This document shows, one piece after another, positions 10,403-20,910 of a stretch of 64,000 nt of DNA. The translations under genes and the position numbers were made by a program. The notes below the pieces were generated by a model that was not told where the DNA came from, searched no databases, and saw only the letters and a list, made by a program, of their open reading frames with translations. This DNA comes from Closterium sp. NIES-65 (lineage: Eukaryota > Streptophyta > Zygnematophyceae > Desmidiales > Closteriaceae), in contig CANXME010002672.1 in the NCBI GenBank assembly GCA_948144175.1, positions 96,468 to 160,467 of the forward strand, read 5' to 3'. The stretch's first letter is position 1, and the number at the start of each line of letters is the position of its first letter.

Positions 10403-13400
10403 AGATGGCGTTTCCTTGTTGATTGTCCCGTGAGATACAGCTCAGTACTTTCGCAATGGAACGCCCTCCGCCGTCCGCAGTACAAGGGAAGGGTGAAAGG
10501 CAGCAAAGCACTGCGAAAGCACTGCGAAGGGTTTCGCACTGTCACGTCCTCCGCCGTCCTCCATTCCTCAGCCCTATCTCTCTCCCCGCATTCTCGACTC
10601 GCAGGGACCTCCGCTGTCAGCAGCAGCGCTGGCGATCTGTCTCCATCCATCGCCAGCCGCACTGCGACGTCACTCGCGGTTCGCAGCAGCGTCGCCGCGC
10701 GCGGCCCTGGCGGTCGCTCGTCCGTCAGGTGAGCGGCGAGTCTCAAGCTACAGCCAAGACTGCCTCTTTTCCCGTTGTTTGCGCGGCCCTGGCGGTCGCT
10801 CGTCCGTCAGGTGAGCTCGCCGCGTCTGCAGCGACTTTCGAGTCGACTCAAAGTTGATTCCTGACTGTCTGTATGAGTATCAAGATATTCTACATTCTCG
10901 TTTTTCTTTAAGGACCTGCTTGCTGCTAGCTCTCCCCCAGCACGTGTTTAAAGATTGGTTTTGAGGCGTCTCAAAATCAATCTTCTATCACGTGATGCCT
11001 GCCTGTCTGATATTTTACCCCCGCCTCACCCTTCCTAGGTGACTTTTGAGTCGACTCAAAAGTCAAATCAATCTTCTATCACGTGATGCCTGCCTGTCTG
11101 ATATTTTACCCCCGCCTCACCCTTCCTCCCCCTTGCCCCCACCCCCCCTGCATGCGTAATTTGAAATTCCCTCCCTGCAGTGGCATGGTTGCGACTGTGT
11201 TTGGCGCCACGGGCTTTCTGGGGAGATACGTGGTGCAGCAGTTAGGTAAGAGAAACCCTTACTATAAAACTTCTGGTAGCTGGTTTGGTACTCCCTGCAG
11301 TGGCATGGTTGCGACTGTGTTTGGCGCCACGGGCTCTCTTGGGAGATACGTGGTGCAGCAGTTAGGTGAGTGAAGCACTTACAAGGTGGAGAGATCATGC
11401 AACAGTCTTTGTCCCATCGACTTTTGAGTCGACTCATAAGTCCACTTACAAGTGGAGAGATCTTACAAGGTGAAGCAACAATCTTTGTCCTTCGATTGTG
11501 CAATCTTCAGATTCGAATCTGAAGTCGCAATGGATGGTGCCCTGTCATCTGCCATCGCCTTTGTTTCCCTTTTCCGCTCGTTCCCTTCAGTCCTGTCATC
11601 AACCCACCCGCCGCCGTCTCCCCGCCTCCACTATCTTTCCTTCTCCCCCCACAGCCCGCTCGGGTTCCCAGGTGATGGTACCCTACCGCTGCCTGGGGGA
11701 TGGTCACAGGCACCTCTTTCGAATCCTTGTATATCCCCTCCGTATAATTCCCCTCCCTCCCCTTCCTCTCCTGCCCTCTCATTCTTTCTCCCTCGCAGCC
11801 CGCTCGGGTTCCCAGGTGATGGTGCCCTATCGCTGCCTGGAGGACGACCACAGGCACCTCAAGCTGTGCGGGGACCTGGGGCAGGTGAGGCATGGGGAAG
11901 GTGACACGTGAGGCAGGTTGAACTGGGGCCGGGTGGGGTATGGGACAGGGGTATGGTGCCCTATCGCTGCCTGGAGGACGACCACAGGCACCTCAAGCTG
12001 TGCGGGGACCTCGGGCAGGTGGGATATGGGGCAGGTGGGATGAGGGGGAAGGTAATATATGGGCTAGGTGGGCTGTGAGTCAGGAGCCTGGAGGACGACC
12101 ACAGGCACCTCAAGCTGTGTGGCGACCTCGGGCAGGTGGGATATGGGGCAGGCAAGATCTGGTGAGGTATGGGGCAGGTGAGCCGAGGTCTGGGGCAGGT
12201 TGATTTGAAGCATTGCTGCTGGGATCGCTTGTTCGGCTGTCATTCACGCGTTCCTTATATATACCTATGTTCCGTCTCTCCTTCCTCCTGAGCCTCTCTT
12301 CTTGATCAGGTGGTCCCCATTGTACCGATCTTCCATTGCCCGCGTCCCTTACCCTTTCCTTCTCCCGCCCTTTCCCGCGTCCCTTACCCTTTCCTTCTCC
12401 CGCCCTTTCCCGCGTACCTTACCCTTTTCTTCTCCCGCCCTTTCTCACCAGGTGGTGCCCATGCCGTTTGACGTTAGGAGCGATGAGAGCATTGCTGCGG
12501 CTATTGCCAAGTCGAATGTTGTCATCAACCTCATTGGTCAGTGGTGGATGTGTTCTCAACATGTCTTCGAATTCGAGTTCTTGTATGCATCTTAATATAA
12601 ATATATGGAACATAAATAACCATATACGTTGAAGCAAACATTTGCTCATGCCTCTCCTGCCCTCTCTTCTGGCCCCTCTCCTCTCTCCTCGTCTCCCCTC
12701 TTTGTCTCATCTGCACTCCCTCGTTTCCTCCCTACCCCACCCACCCAGGTCGTGACTTTGAGAAGCGCAATTTCAGCTGTGAGGACATCAACATCTCAGC
12801 GCCTATCTCCTCCCCTCCTCCCTCCCCCTCTCTGCTCCCATTTCCTTTCCTCCTCTGCTCCCCACCCCACCCAGGCCGTGACTTTGAGACGCGCAACTTC
12901 AGCTTCGAGGACATCAACATCTCTGCACCGCAGCGCATTGCCAGGGTGAGCTGACTTGGAGATTGGAGCTGGCCTGAGTTGGCCTGAGTTGACCTGAGTG
13001 ACCTGCGTTGACTTGTGTTGACCTTCATTGACCTGGGCTGTATGAGTCAACTTCAGCTTCGAGGACATCAACACCTCAGTGCCTCAGCGCGAGGACATCA
13101 GCACCTCATTGCCTCAGCGCGAGGACATCAACACCTCAGTGCCTCAGCGCGAGGACATCAACACCTCAGTGCCTCAGCGCGAGGACATCAACACCTCAGT
13201 GCCTCAGCGCGAGGACATCAACACCTCAGTGCCTCAGCGCGAGGACATCAACACCTCAGTGCCTCAGCGCGAGGACATCAACACCTCAGTGCCTCAGCGC
13301 ATTGCCAGGGTGAGACAAGATGACGCTCCTTCCCCTTCTTTCAAACCAACCCCCATTCCTCTGCCAGATCGCCAGGGAGCATGGGGGCATCGCACGCCTG

Positions 13401-16400
13401 CTCTGCTGCACCTTCCCTGCCTGGGCACTGCCCCCCGCACTCTCATACCTCCACTCAACTTACCACCCTTTCCCGCTTTCCATGTGCACTTTTTTTCCTC
13501 TTTCCCCCTACACCTTCATCAGATCGCCAGGGAGCATGGGGGAATCACACGCCTGGTGCACCTCTCCTGCCTGGGCTCCGCCCCCCGCACTCCAATTCTT
13601 CCACTCTTCTCGCTCTTTCCCTCTTTCCCTCTTTCCCCTCTACTCCTTTCACAGATCGCCAGGGAGCATGGCGGCATTGCAAGGATGGTCCACCTCTCCT
13701 GCCCGGGCGCTGCTCCCCTCACTCTTATTCCTCCACTTATTTCCCCCTTTCCGCATTCTCTTTTTGTCAGATCGCCAGGGAGCATGGCGGCATTGCAAGG
13801 ATGGTCCACCTCTCCTGCCCGGGCGCTGCTCCCCTCACTCTTATTCCTCCACTCAATTCCCCCTTCCCGCATTCTCTTTTTGTCAGATCGCCAGGGAGCA
13901 TGGCGGCATTGCAAGGATGGTCCACCTCTCCTGCCCGGGCGCTGCTCCCCTCACTCTTATTCCTCCACTCAATTCCCCCTTCCCGCATTCTCTTTTTGTC
14001 AGATCGCCAGGGAGCATGGCGGCATTGCAAGGATGGTCCACCTCTCCTGCCCGGGCGCTGCTCCCCTCACTCTTATTCCTCCACTTATTTCCCCCTTTCC
14101 GCATTCTCTTTTTGTCAGATCGCCAGGGAGCATGGCGGCATTGCAAGGATGGTCCACCTCTCCTGCCCAGGCGCTGCTCCCCTCACTCTTATTCCTCCAC
14201 TCAATTCCCCCTTCCCACATTCTCTTTTTGTCAGATCGCCAGGGAGCATGGCGGCATTGCAAGGATGGTCCACCTCTCCTGCCCGGGCGCTGCTCCCCTC
14301 ACTCTTATTCCTCCACTCAATTCCCCCTTCCCGCATTCTCTTTTTGTCAGATCGCCAGGGAGCATGGCGGCATTGCAAGGATGGTCCACCTCTCCTGCCC
14401 GGGCGCTGCTCCCCTCACTCTTATTCCTCCACTTATTTCCCCCTTTCCGCATTCTCTTTTTGTCAGATCGCCAGGGAGCATGGCGGCATTGCAAGGATGG
14501 TCCACCTCTCCTGCCCAGGCGCTGCTCCCCTCACTCTTATTCCTCCACTTATTTCCCCCTTCCCACATTCTCTTTTTGTCAGATCGCCAGGGAGCATGGC
14601 GGCATTGCAAGGATGGTCCACCTCTCCTGCCCGGGCGCTGCTCCCCTCACTCTTATTCCTCCACTCATTTCCCCCTTCCCGCATTCTCTTTTTGTCAGAT
14701 CGCCAGGGAGCATGGCGGCATTGCAAGGATGGTCCACCTCTCCTGCCCGGGCGCTGCTCCCCTCACTCTTATTCCTCCACTCATTTCCCCCTTCCCGCAT
14801 TCTCTTTTTGTCAGATCGCCAGGGAGCATGGCGGCATTGCAAGGATGGTCCACCTCTCCTGCCCGGGCGCTGCTCCCCTCACTCCTATTCCTCCACTTAT
14901 TTCCCCCTTTCCGCATTCTCTTTTTGTCAGATCGCCAGGGAGCATGGCGGCATTGCAAGGATGGTCCACCTCTCCTGCCCGGGCGCTGCTCCCCTCACTC
15001 TTATTCCTCCACTTATTTCCCCCTTTCCGCATTCTCTTTTTGTCAGATCGCCAGGGAGCATGGCGGCATTGCAAGGATGGTCCACCTCTCCTGCCCAGGC
15101 GCTGCTCCCCTCACTCTTATTCCTCCACTCAATTCCCCCTTCCCACATTCTCTTTTTGTCAGATCGCCAGGGAGCATGGCGGCATTGCAAGGATGGTCCA
15201 CCTCTCCTGCCCGGGCGCTGCTCCCCTCACTCTTATTCCTCCACTCAATTCCCCCTTCCCGCATTCTCTTTTTGTCAGATCGCCAGGGAGCATGGCGGCA
15301 TTGCAAGGATGGTCCACCTCTCCTGCCCGGGCGCTGCTCCCCTCACTCTTATTCCTCCACTTATTTCCCCCTTTCCGCATTCTCTTTTTGTCAGATCGCC
15401 AGGGAGCATGGCGGCATTGCAAGGATGGTCCACCTCTCCTGCCCAGGCGCTGCTCCCCTCACTCTTATTCCTCCACTTATTTCCCCCTTTCCGCATTCTC
15501 TTTTTGTCAGATCGCCAGGGAGCATGGCGGCATTGCAAGGATGGTCCACCTCTCCTGCCCAGGCGCTGCTCCCCTCACTCTTATTCCTCCACTCATTTCC
15601 CCCTTCCCACATTCTCTTTTTGTCAGATCGCCAGGGAGCATGGCGGCATTGCAAGGATGGTCCACCTCTCCTGCCCGGGCGCTGCTCCCCTCACTCTTAT
15701 TCCTCCACTCATTTCCCCCTTCCCACATTCTCTTTTTGTCAGATCGCCAGGGAGCATGGCGGCATTGCAAGGATGGTCCACCTCTCCTGCCCGGGCGCTG
15801 CTCCCCTCACTCTTATTCCTCCACTTATTTCCCCCTTTCCGCATTCTCTTTTTGTCAGATCGCCAGGGAGCATGGCGGCATTGCAAGGATGGTCCACCTC
15901 TCCTGCCCGGGCGCTGCTCCCCTCACTCTTATTCCTCCACTCATTTCCCCCTTCCCACATTCTCTTTTTGTCAGATCGCCAGGGAGCATGGTGGCATTGC
16001 AAGGATGGTCCACCTCTCCTGCCCGGGCGCTGCTCCCCTCACTCCTATTCCTCCACTTATTTCCCCCTTTCCGCATTCTCTTTTTGTCAGATCGCCAGGG
16101 AGCATGGCGGCATTGCAAGGATGGTCCACCTCTCCTGCCCGGGCGCTGCTCCCCTCACTCTTATTCCTCCACTCATTTCCCCCTTCCCGCATTCTCTTTT
16201 TGTCAGATCGCCAGGGAGCATGGCGGCATTGCAAGGATGGTCCACCTCTCCTGCCCGGGCGCTGCTCCCCTCACTCTTATTCCTCCACTCATTTCCCCCT
16301 TCCCGCATTCTCTTTTTGTCAGATCGCCAGGGAGCATGGCGGCATTGCAAGGATGGTCCACCTCTCCTGCCCGGGCGCTGCTCCCCTCACTCCTATTCCT

Positions 16401-17884
16401 CCACTTATTTCCCCCTTTCCGCATTCTCTTTTTGTCAGATCGCCAGGGAGCATGGCGGCATTGCAAGGATGGTCCACCTCTCCTGCCCGGGCGCTGCTCC
16501 CCTCACTCTTATTCCTCCACTCATTTCCCCCTTCCCGCATTCTCTTTTTGTCAGATCGCCAGGGAGCATGGCGGCATTGCAAGGATGGTCCACCTCTCCT
16601 GCCCGGGCGCTGCTCCCCTCACTCTTATTCCTCCACTCATTTCCCCCTTCCCGCATTCTCTTTTTGTCAGATCGCCAGGGAGCATGGCGGCATTGCAAGG
16701 ATGGTCCACCTCTCCTGCCTGGGCGCTGCCCCCCACGCGCCCTCCAAGCAGCACCAGACCAAGGCGCTGGGGGAGGCAGCAGTATTGTCGGAATTCCCAC
16801 AGGTGAGTGGTGTGAGGGCTTTTCACGCTCGTTTCTATCTAGGGGGGTTCGCTGTTCAGGTTCAGGGTCTAGGGTTTAGGGAGTAATGCCCCCGTCCTGC
16901 ATGGGCGCTGCTCCCCACGCGCCCTCCAAGCAGCACCAGACCAAGGCACTGGGGGAGGCAGCTGTGGAGTTCCCACAGGTGAGTGGTTTGAGGGCTTAAT
17001 ACTGTCAGTCAGTTCAAGGGGGGTTCTTGGGTCAGGTTCATGGTCTTGGGTTTAGGGAGTCATATCCTTGTCTGCTCCCCACGCGCCCTCCAAGCAGCAC
17101 CAAGGCGCTGGGAGAGGTGGCTGTACTGGCTGAATCTCCACAACCACAGGCGAGTAGGGTGGGGCCCAAGGGGTGAAGTTGGGGTTTGTGACTCTCTGGG
17201 AGTAGGACTCTCACAAAGTAAGGCGATAGTTCAGAAGCACCATGAGCCATGGTCAATTTCGGTGCTCATGGCGAAGAAGCTTTGTCCTCTGCCTGCCCTG
17301 TGTCTCCACACCGCCACGTCTCCATCCCCTTTCCCTCCCCTGTCCTTGCCCCTGTCACCAGGCCACATTCTGAGGACTGGTCCGCTGGCAGGCACGGAGG
17401 ACCGCCTGCTCAACAGCTGGGCTGGGCGCTCAAGGGGAAAAAGCTCGTACCCTCTTCTGCTCCTCCCTTCACTCAACTCGTGTTTCCTCTGTGCACCCTT
17501 ACCACCAGGCCACCATCCTGCGGACTGGTCCCTTGGCAGGCACGGAGGACCGCCTGCTCAACAGCTGGGCGCTCATGGCCAAGAAGTTCCCGTTTGTCCC
17601 CGTTATAGCAGGCGGCAAGACTCTGTAAGTGGCGTTATAGTGTAGATTCATAGTTTGTCCCCGTTATAACAGGGGAAATACACTGTTGATGGCGTTACGA
17701 TGTAGATTGATTCCCAGTTTGTCCCGTTATAGCAGGCGACAAGAGACTTCAATTCCAGAAACCACACATTAACTTATTCTGTACATAAATTCCCCTTGTA
17801 CTCCCTCTCTCCCCACCACCAGCATTCAACCCGTGCACGTGTTGGCAACAGCAGTCAACACCACATTAGTCTTGGCCTCCTTCC

Positions 17885-17979
<95 letters not shown>

Positions 17980-20564
17980 GATATCCTCCCCTCCCTTTTC
18001 CCCCACCAGTATCCAGCCAGTGTAAGTGCTGCAGGTGGCAACAGCAGTCAACGCCACCGTCACTGACCATGGCAGCGCCTGTTACCCTTGGTGTTTGCAA
18101 GCCCTCTCTTATCCTTGCCCTCGCCTCCCCCTCTTTCCTTGCCCCCCACCCCCAACCGGGATCCAACCGGTATATGTGCTGGACGTGGCAACAGCAGTCA
18201 ACGCCACCGTCACTGATTATGGCAGCAGCTGATGTCAATGTTTCAACTCATCCCTTCTATTTCTCACCTTTCCCCCTTTTTTCCCCACCAGCATTCAGCC
18301 GGTATACGTGTTGGACGTGGCAACAGCAGTCAATGCCACTGTGACTGACGACGGCAGCAGCTGCGGGCAAACGTACGAGCTGGGTGGGCCAGAAGTGCTG
18401 CAAATCAGGGACCTGGTGAGTTGAGTTGCAACAGCCGGGCTGTAAGGCGTTTAGGATTGGATTGTACGAACTGGTAGAGCCTCAGTCATAACAGGGTACT
18501 GATGACCGCAGTAGCTGTGTGGGTAAACGTACGAGCTGGGGGGACCAGAGGTGCTGCAAATCAGGGACCTGGTGAGTCTGGATTCAACACCTGTACTTGA
18601 TGGTGGTAGCAGCAGGCAGCACCTGCGCACAGCTGCACTGTGAATTGGAAACCATTCGCCAGCACTCCTCCATTCTCAGCGTCCCTCCTCCTTCTCCTCC
18701 CCTGCCCCCTCCCTCCTCCTCCCACCTTCCCCTCTCCTTCCTCCCTCCCTCCCTTCTCCCTTCTCCCTTCTCCCTTCTCCCCTTCACAGGTGAACCGTGT
18801 CTTGGAAACCATTCGCCAGCACTCCTCCATTCTCAGCGTCCCTCTTCCTGTCGCCCGGGTGAGTGCGCGGTGCAAATAGGTTGAGGAGTGGTGTGTGAAA
18901 GTTAGAAGAAAGAAGAAGGATTGCACTAGCAAGAATGGGGATACAAATAGGAAACCCTAGAAGGGTTGTACTCGCTATAGAGCACCCCACTACAGGCTAG
19001 AGCATAAGATAACATTCTGACATGGTGTACATAAGATGGCGAGTGGTGCAGGTGGTGGGTGGGGCAATGAGTAGCTGAGCACTCTCCTCAGCACTCTTCA
19101 TTTCGCAGCATCCCACTTCTTTTCACTTGGGTGGGTGCATGGATGCTTTGTGCATGGAGTGGGATTTCCCACGGACGCCATCCCACTGGATTTCCCACTC
19201 CACCGCCCATGGATGCTCAGGACGCCCATGATTCCCATGGCTCCTGCCTATTCCCCTCCCCATTCCCTCCTCCCCCCCCCATACCTCCCCTTCTGCACCC
19301 TCTATTCCCCCCCCCCCTTAGGCCCTCGCCACCCCACGGGAGTTTCTCCTCCACCGCGTGCCAACGCCCATCCCCAGCCCCACCATGTTCACGCTCGACT
19401 ACATCAACTCCCTCTCCTTCCCCCACATTGTCTCGCCCAACGGTACGCCCACACTCTCTTGGTATCTTGTTCTGGGCTTCCAAAGCCCGACAGTAAGCCT
19501 CGTATCATCTGCGGGAGGAGGCATTTCACAACACCTTGCAACGTTTATCCCCAGCCCAACCATCTTCATGGTCGATTACATCAACTCCCTCTCCTTCCCC
19601 CACATCGTCTCGTCCTCCTCCCGTCCTCAGTAACTGTGTCTTTGCGTCCCAGGGGTCACCCTGACTCATGTTTCGAAGGGCTGCAGTAGCAGAGAGGACG
19701 CTTAAGCAAAGGAACAAACAGTGAAAACTGGTGAAAAAAAAACGCAGTCCTCCTCCCGTCCTCAGTAACTGTGTCTTTGCGTCCCTCTCTGGCCTTCTCC
19801 CCGTTCCCCCTCTTCACAGCGCTCACTTTCAACAACGTTGCGATCATCCCGCACCCTCTCACGGACCTGGTTTTTTAGACTTCTCAAAAACAAGCTCTCA
19901 CAGCCCTCACAATCAACTATCTCTTTGCTTACCTTGTCCGCCCTTCCTTGTCTTCACTACCTCATTTACAGTCTCTTTGCGTCCCACTCTTGTCTTTTCC
20001 CCCACCCTTCTCCCCCCAGCGCTCACGTTCAAGGACCTTGGGATCATCCCGCACCCGCTCACGGGCCTCACAATTGACTACCTCTTTGCTTATCGCAGCG
20101 GCGGGCCGCAGTACGGCCAGACTGTCGGCGAGAATGTGTCTGGCGCTGGCGTCTGGTCACTGAACCCAAATACTTGTTCCCTTGGTCTTTCTCCCCCTCC
20201 CCCCCCCCCCCCCCCCCGCCCCCCAGCGCTCACGTTCAAGGACCTTGGGATCATCCCGCACCCGCTCACGGGCCTCACAATTGACTACCTCTTTGCTTAT
20301 CGCAGCGGCGGCCCGCAGTACGGCCAGACTGTCGGCGAGAAGGTGTCTGGCGCTGGCGTCTGGTCACTGAACCTAAATACTTGTTCCCTTGGTCTTTCTC
20401 CCCCTCCCCCCCCCCCCCGCCCCCCAGCGCTCACGTTCAAGGACCTTGGGATCATCCCGCACCCGCTCACGGGCCTCACAATTGACTACCTCTTTGCTTA
20501 TCGCAGCGGCGGGCCGCAGTACGGCCAGACTGTCGGCGAGAAGGTGTCTGGCGCAGGCTTCTAG
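10403..20564 (+). CDS. NDUFA9: NADH:ubiquinone oxidoreductase 39 kDa subunit (complex I, NDUFA9)
   Basis: This is the accessory subunit of mitochondrial respiratory complex I, an atypical short-chain dehydrogenase (SDR) that binds NADPH structurally. Exons, supported by GT/AG sites and matching phases: exon 1 ?-10728, then 11181-11245, 11799-11884, 12452-12536, 12875-12945, 16671-16802, 17509-17624, 18292-18415, 18790-18858, 19322-19442, 20428-20564 (stop TAG 20562). Exons 2-11 encode about 335 residues. Exon 1 ends GGRSSV and splices into SGMVATVFGATGFLGRY, the family's nucleotide-binding start (GATGFLG). Later family blocks include VVINLIG, AREHGG, VHLSCLGA, LAGTEDRLLNSW, PVYVLDVATAV, TYELGGPEV and SGGPQYGQTV. 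Exon 1 is Ser/Arg-rich, as expected for a mitochondrial presequence, but no in-frame ATG lies between the stop at 10400 and 10728. The start codon must be in an unrecognised upstream exon, or the sequence has an indel. Almost every exon has extra copies nearby. Confidence 0.92.
10782..10814 (+). repeat. Duplicate of the 3' end of NDUFA9 exon 1 with its splice donor
   Basis: The last 29 bases of exon 1 plus GTGAG (10700-10733) recur here with the same sequence around GGCGGTCGCTCGTCCGTCAG followed by GTGAGC. The copy lies in a different reading frame relative to its upstream sequence, so it would not extend exon 1 directly. It could act as an alternative donor. Confidence 0.75.
10833..10856. 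repeat. Palindrome (TCGA centre), imperfect
   Basis: Near-palindrome ACTTTCGAGTCGACTCAAAG in NDUFA9 intron 1; member of the TTTTGAG/CTCAAAA palindrome family. Confidence 0.75.
10951..10984. repeat. Palindrome (GCGT centre) with extended arms
   Basis: Core TTTTGAGGCGTCTCAAAA with outer arms AAGATTG and CAATCTT. It is followed by a 63-bp segment (10974-11036) that is repeated after the next palindrome at 11040. Confidence 0.8.
11040..11065. repeat. 26-bp perfect palindrome (TCGA centre) between two 63-bp direct repeats
   Basis: Core TTTTGAGTCGACTCAAAA, extended to TGAC...GTCA. Direct copies of a 63-bp segment starting AAATCAATCTTCTATCACGT lie on each side (10974-11036 and 11065-11127). Confidence 0.9.
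11301..11365 (+). repeat. Second full copy of NDUFA9 exon 2
   Basis: The copy has the same 65 bp length, acceptor CTCCCTGCAG and donor GTGAGT as exon 2 (11181-11245). It differs in the coding part only at GGCTTTCTG versus GGCTCTCTT, giving GATGSLG instead of GATGFLG. Because 65 is not a multiple of 3, using both copies would break the frame, so the two would have to be mutually exclusive. Which one is used cannot be told from sequence; the Phe version matches the family. Confidence 0.85.
11419..11442. repeat. Palindrome (TCGA centre), one mismatch, in a flanking duplication
   Basis: GACTTTTGAGTCGACTCATA then AGTC. The flank CACTTACAAGGTGGAGAGATC before it (from about 11376) reappears after it as CACTTACAAGTGGAGAGATC (from about 11444), and CAACAGTCTTTGTCC recurs as CAACAATCTTTGTCC. 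Confidence 0.85.
11655..12136 (+). repeat. Partial copies of NDUFA9 exon 3
   Basis: A 5' copy at 11655-11718 keeps the acceptor CCCCACAG but diverges before the exon end and has no donor. The true exon is 11799-11884. Two 3' copies, about 11951-12019 and about 12090-12137, keep the end of the exon (GACGACCACAGGCACCTCAA ... GGGCAG) with donors GTGGGA but have no acceptor. The exon's left half is thus duplicated upstream and its right half downstream. Confidence 0.85.
12305..12808 (+). repeat. Partial copies of NDUFA9 exons 4 and 5
   Basis: A short copy of the exon 4 start follows CAG at about 12308 (GTGGTCCCCATTG). The CT-rich intron between 12340 and 12450 is itself a triplicated CCCGCGTCCCTTACCCTTTC block. 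A copy of exon 5 follows CCCAG at 12749 (GTCGTGACTTTGAGAAGCGC) but decays after ATCTCAGCGCC and lacks a donor. The functional exon 5 is 12875-12945. Confidence 0.75.
13061..13309 (+). repeat. 30-bp in-frame array derived from NDUFA9 exon 5, 8 copies
   Basis: Eight units of GAGGACATCAACACCTCAGT plus GCCTCAGCGC (10 codons, EDINTSVPQR) are flanked by exon-5 sequence: CAACTTCAGCTTC before and ATTGCCAGG followed by GTGAG after. It is an exon 5 copy whose middle has been amplified in multiples of 3. No clear acceptor precedes it, so inclusion in mRNA is uncertain. Confidence 0.9.
13368..13654 (+). repeat. Two diverged 5' copies of NDUFA9 exon 6
   Basis: Copies begin after CAG at 13367 and 13522 with ATCGCCAGGGAGCATGGGGG and keep about 70 bp of exon-like sequence before pyrimidine-rich DNA. 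They lead into the regular 116-bp array. Confidence 0.8.
13655..16670 (+). repeat. 116-bp tandem array: 26 copies of the exon 6 splice acceptor and exon start
   Basis: ATCGCCAGGGAGCATGG recurs every 116 bp exactly from 13655 to 16671, giving 26 repeat units before the true exon. Each unit holds a pyrimidine tract, the acceptor TTCTCTTTTTGTCAG and about 70 bp of the exon 6 start (REHGGIARMVHLSC) but no donor. Units differ by a few recurrent substitutions (CCCGGG/CCCAGG, CTCATTT/CTTATTT/CTCAATT, CCGCAT/CCACAT). 116 is not a multiple of 3, yet all three forward frames stay open for more than 1100 codons. Those long frames are a by-product of the repeat. Confidence 0.95.
16897..17150 (+). repeat. 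Two 3' copies of NDUFA9 exon 6
   Basis: CACGCGCCCTCCAAGCAGCA and following exon sequence recurs at about 16915-16978 (donor GTGAGTGG retained) and about 17079-17150 (donor changed to GCGAGT). Neither copy has an acceptor. Confidence 0.85.
17362..17430 (+). repeat. Partial copy of NDUFA9 exon 7
   Basis: After CACCAG, GCCACATTCTGAGGACTGGT matches exon 7 (17509-17624), but it carries a frame-changing difference (CATTCTGAGG for CATCCTGCGG gives a stop) and decays after AACAGCTGGGC. Confidence 0.8.
17823..18230 (+). repeat. Three partial copies of NDUFA9 exon 8
   Basis: Copies start at about 17823, 18010 and 18160 with ATTCAACCCGTGCACG, TATCCAGCCAGTGTAA and GATCCAACCGGTATAT, and share GTGGCAACAGCAGTCAACGC or a close form. 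The second has TAA in the exon frame. The full exon is 18292-18415. Confidence 0.85.
17888..17978. repeat. (CA)n then (TA)n microsatellite
   Basis: About 37 CA dinucleotides followed by about 8 TA dinucleotides, inside the first exon 8 copy region. Confidence 0.95.
18497..18700 (+). repeat. Partial copies of exon 8 (3' end) and exon 9 (5' part)
   Basis: At about 18511-18573 the exon 8 end (AAACGTACGAGCTGGGGGGA to GGGACCTG) recurs with donor GTGAGT. At about 18642-18687 the exon 9 block TTGGAAACCATTCGCCAGCA recurs without an acceptor. Confidence 0.85.
19549..19630 (+). repeat. Partial copy of NDUFA9 exon 10
   Basis: TATCCCCAGCCCAACCATCT and ATCAACTCCCTCTCCTTCCC repeat the 3' half of exon 10. 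The following CTCCTCCCGTCCTCAGTAAC is itself repeated at about 19748. Confidence 0.8.
19824..20366 (+). repeat. Three copies of NDUFA9 exon 11
   Basis: A diverged copy begins at about 19824 and is interrupted at 19870 by a degenerate palindrome. Two near-perfect copies start at 20020 and 20227 with good acceptors. They run past the stop position (GGCGTCTGG instead of GGCTTCTAG), so only the last exon, 20428-20564, has the stop codon. The repeat period of about 205 bp includes a poly-C acceptor tract. Confidence 0.9.
19870..19893. repeat. Degenerate palindrome inserted in an exon 11 copy
   Basis: GTTTTTTAGACTTCTCAAAA plus AC lies between CTCACGGACCT and CTCACAGCCCT, which look like an 11-bp duplication of the exon sequence CTCACGGGCCT. 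This is the clearest case of a palindrome entering a known sequence. Confidence 0.6.
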
Positions 20565-20910
20565 GCTCTGAGATGCAAACCTGTTGCTTCTTAGAAAAGT
20601 ATTTGGGTAATTCATCTGGAATGTCTGGCGCTGGCTTCTAGTTTCTAGTGTCTTGTGCTGGTTAGAGAAATAAGCTGCCGAAAGTAATTTCGCCTTTTTA
20701 ATCATCAGCAAATTGGCTGTAAGGAAATTCTACAAATTCATTAAGGCGTATGTTCTCACCCTGACGCAGTTAACGAAAGCGAGCTAGCTGTAACGCGTAT
20801 ATGCTGTATTTTTCATTCGCAGCACAATCCCTCTCGCGGATATCTTTTCAGTTGTGGTTTATCGCGCAAGTAGAGAGCTCAGCATTTTGGTCTGCGCCAA
20901 TTCCGCCACC

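Noticed and set aside
13079-16886. Three overlapping forward frames of 1141-1266 codons and a ladder of 87-codon reverse frames
   Set aside because: By-products of the 116-bp array, whose unit lacks stops in the forward frames; the real coding content is a fragment of NDUFA9 exon 6.
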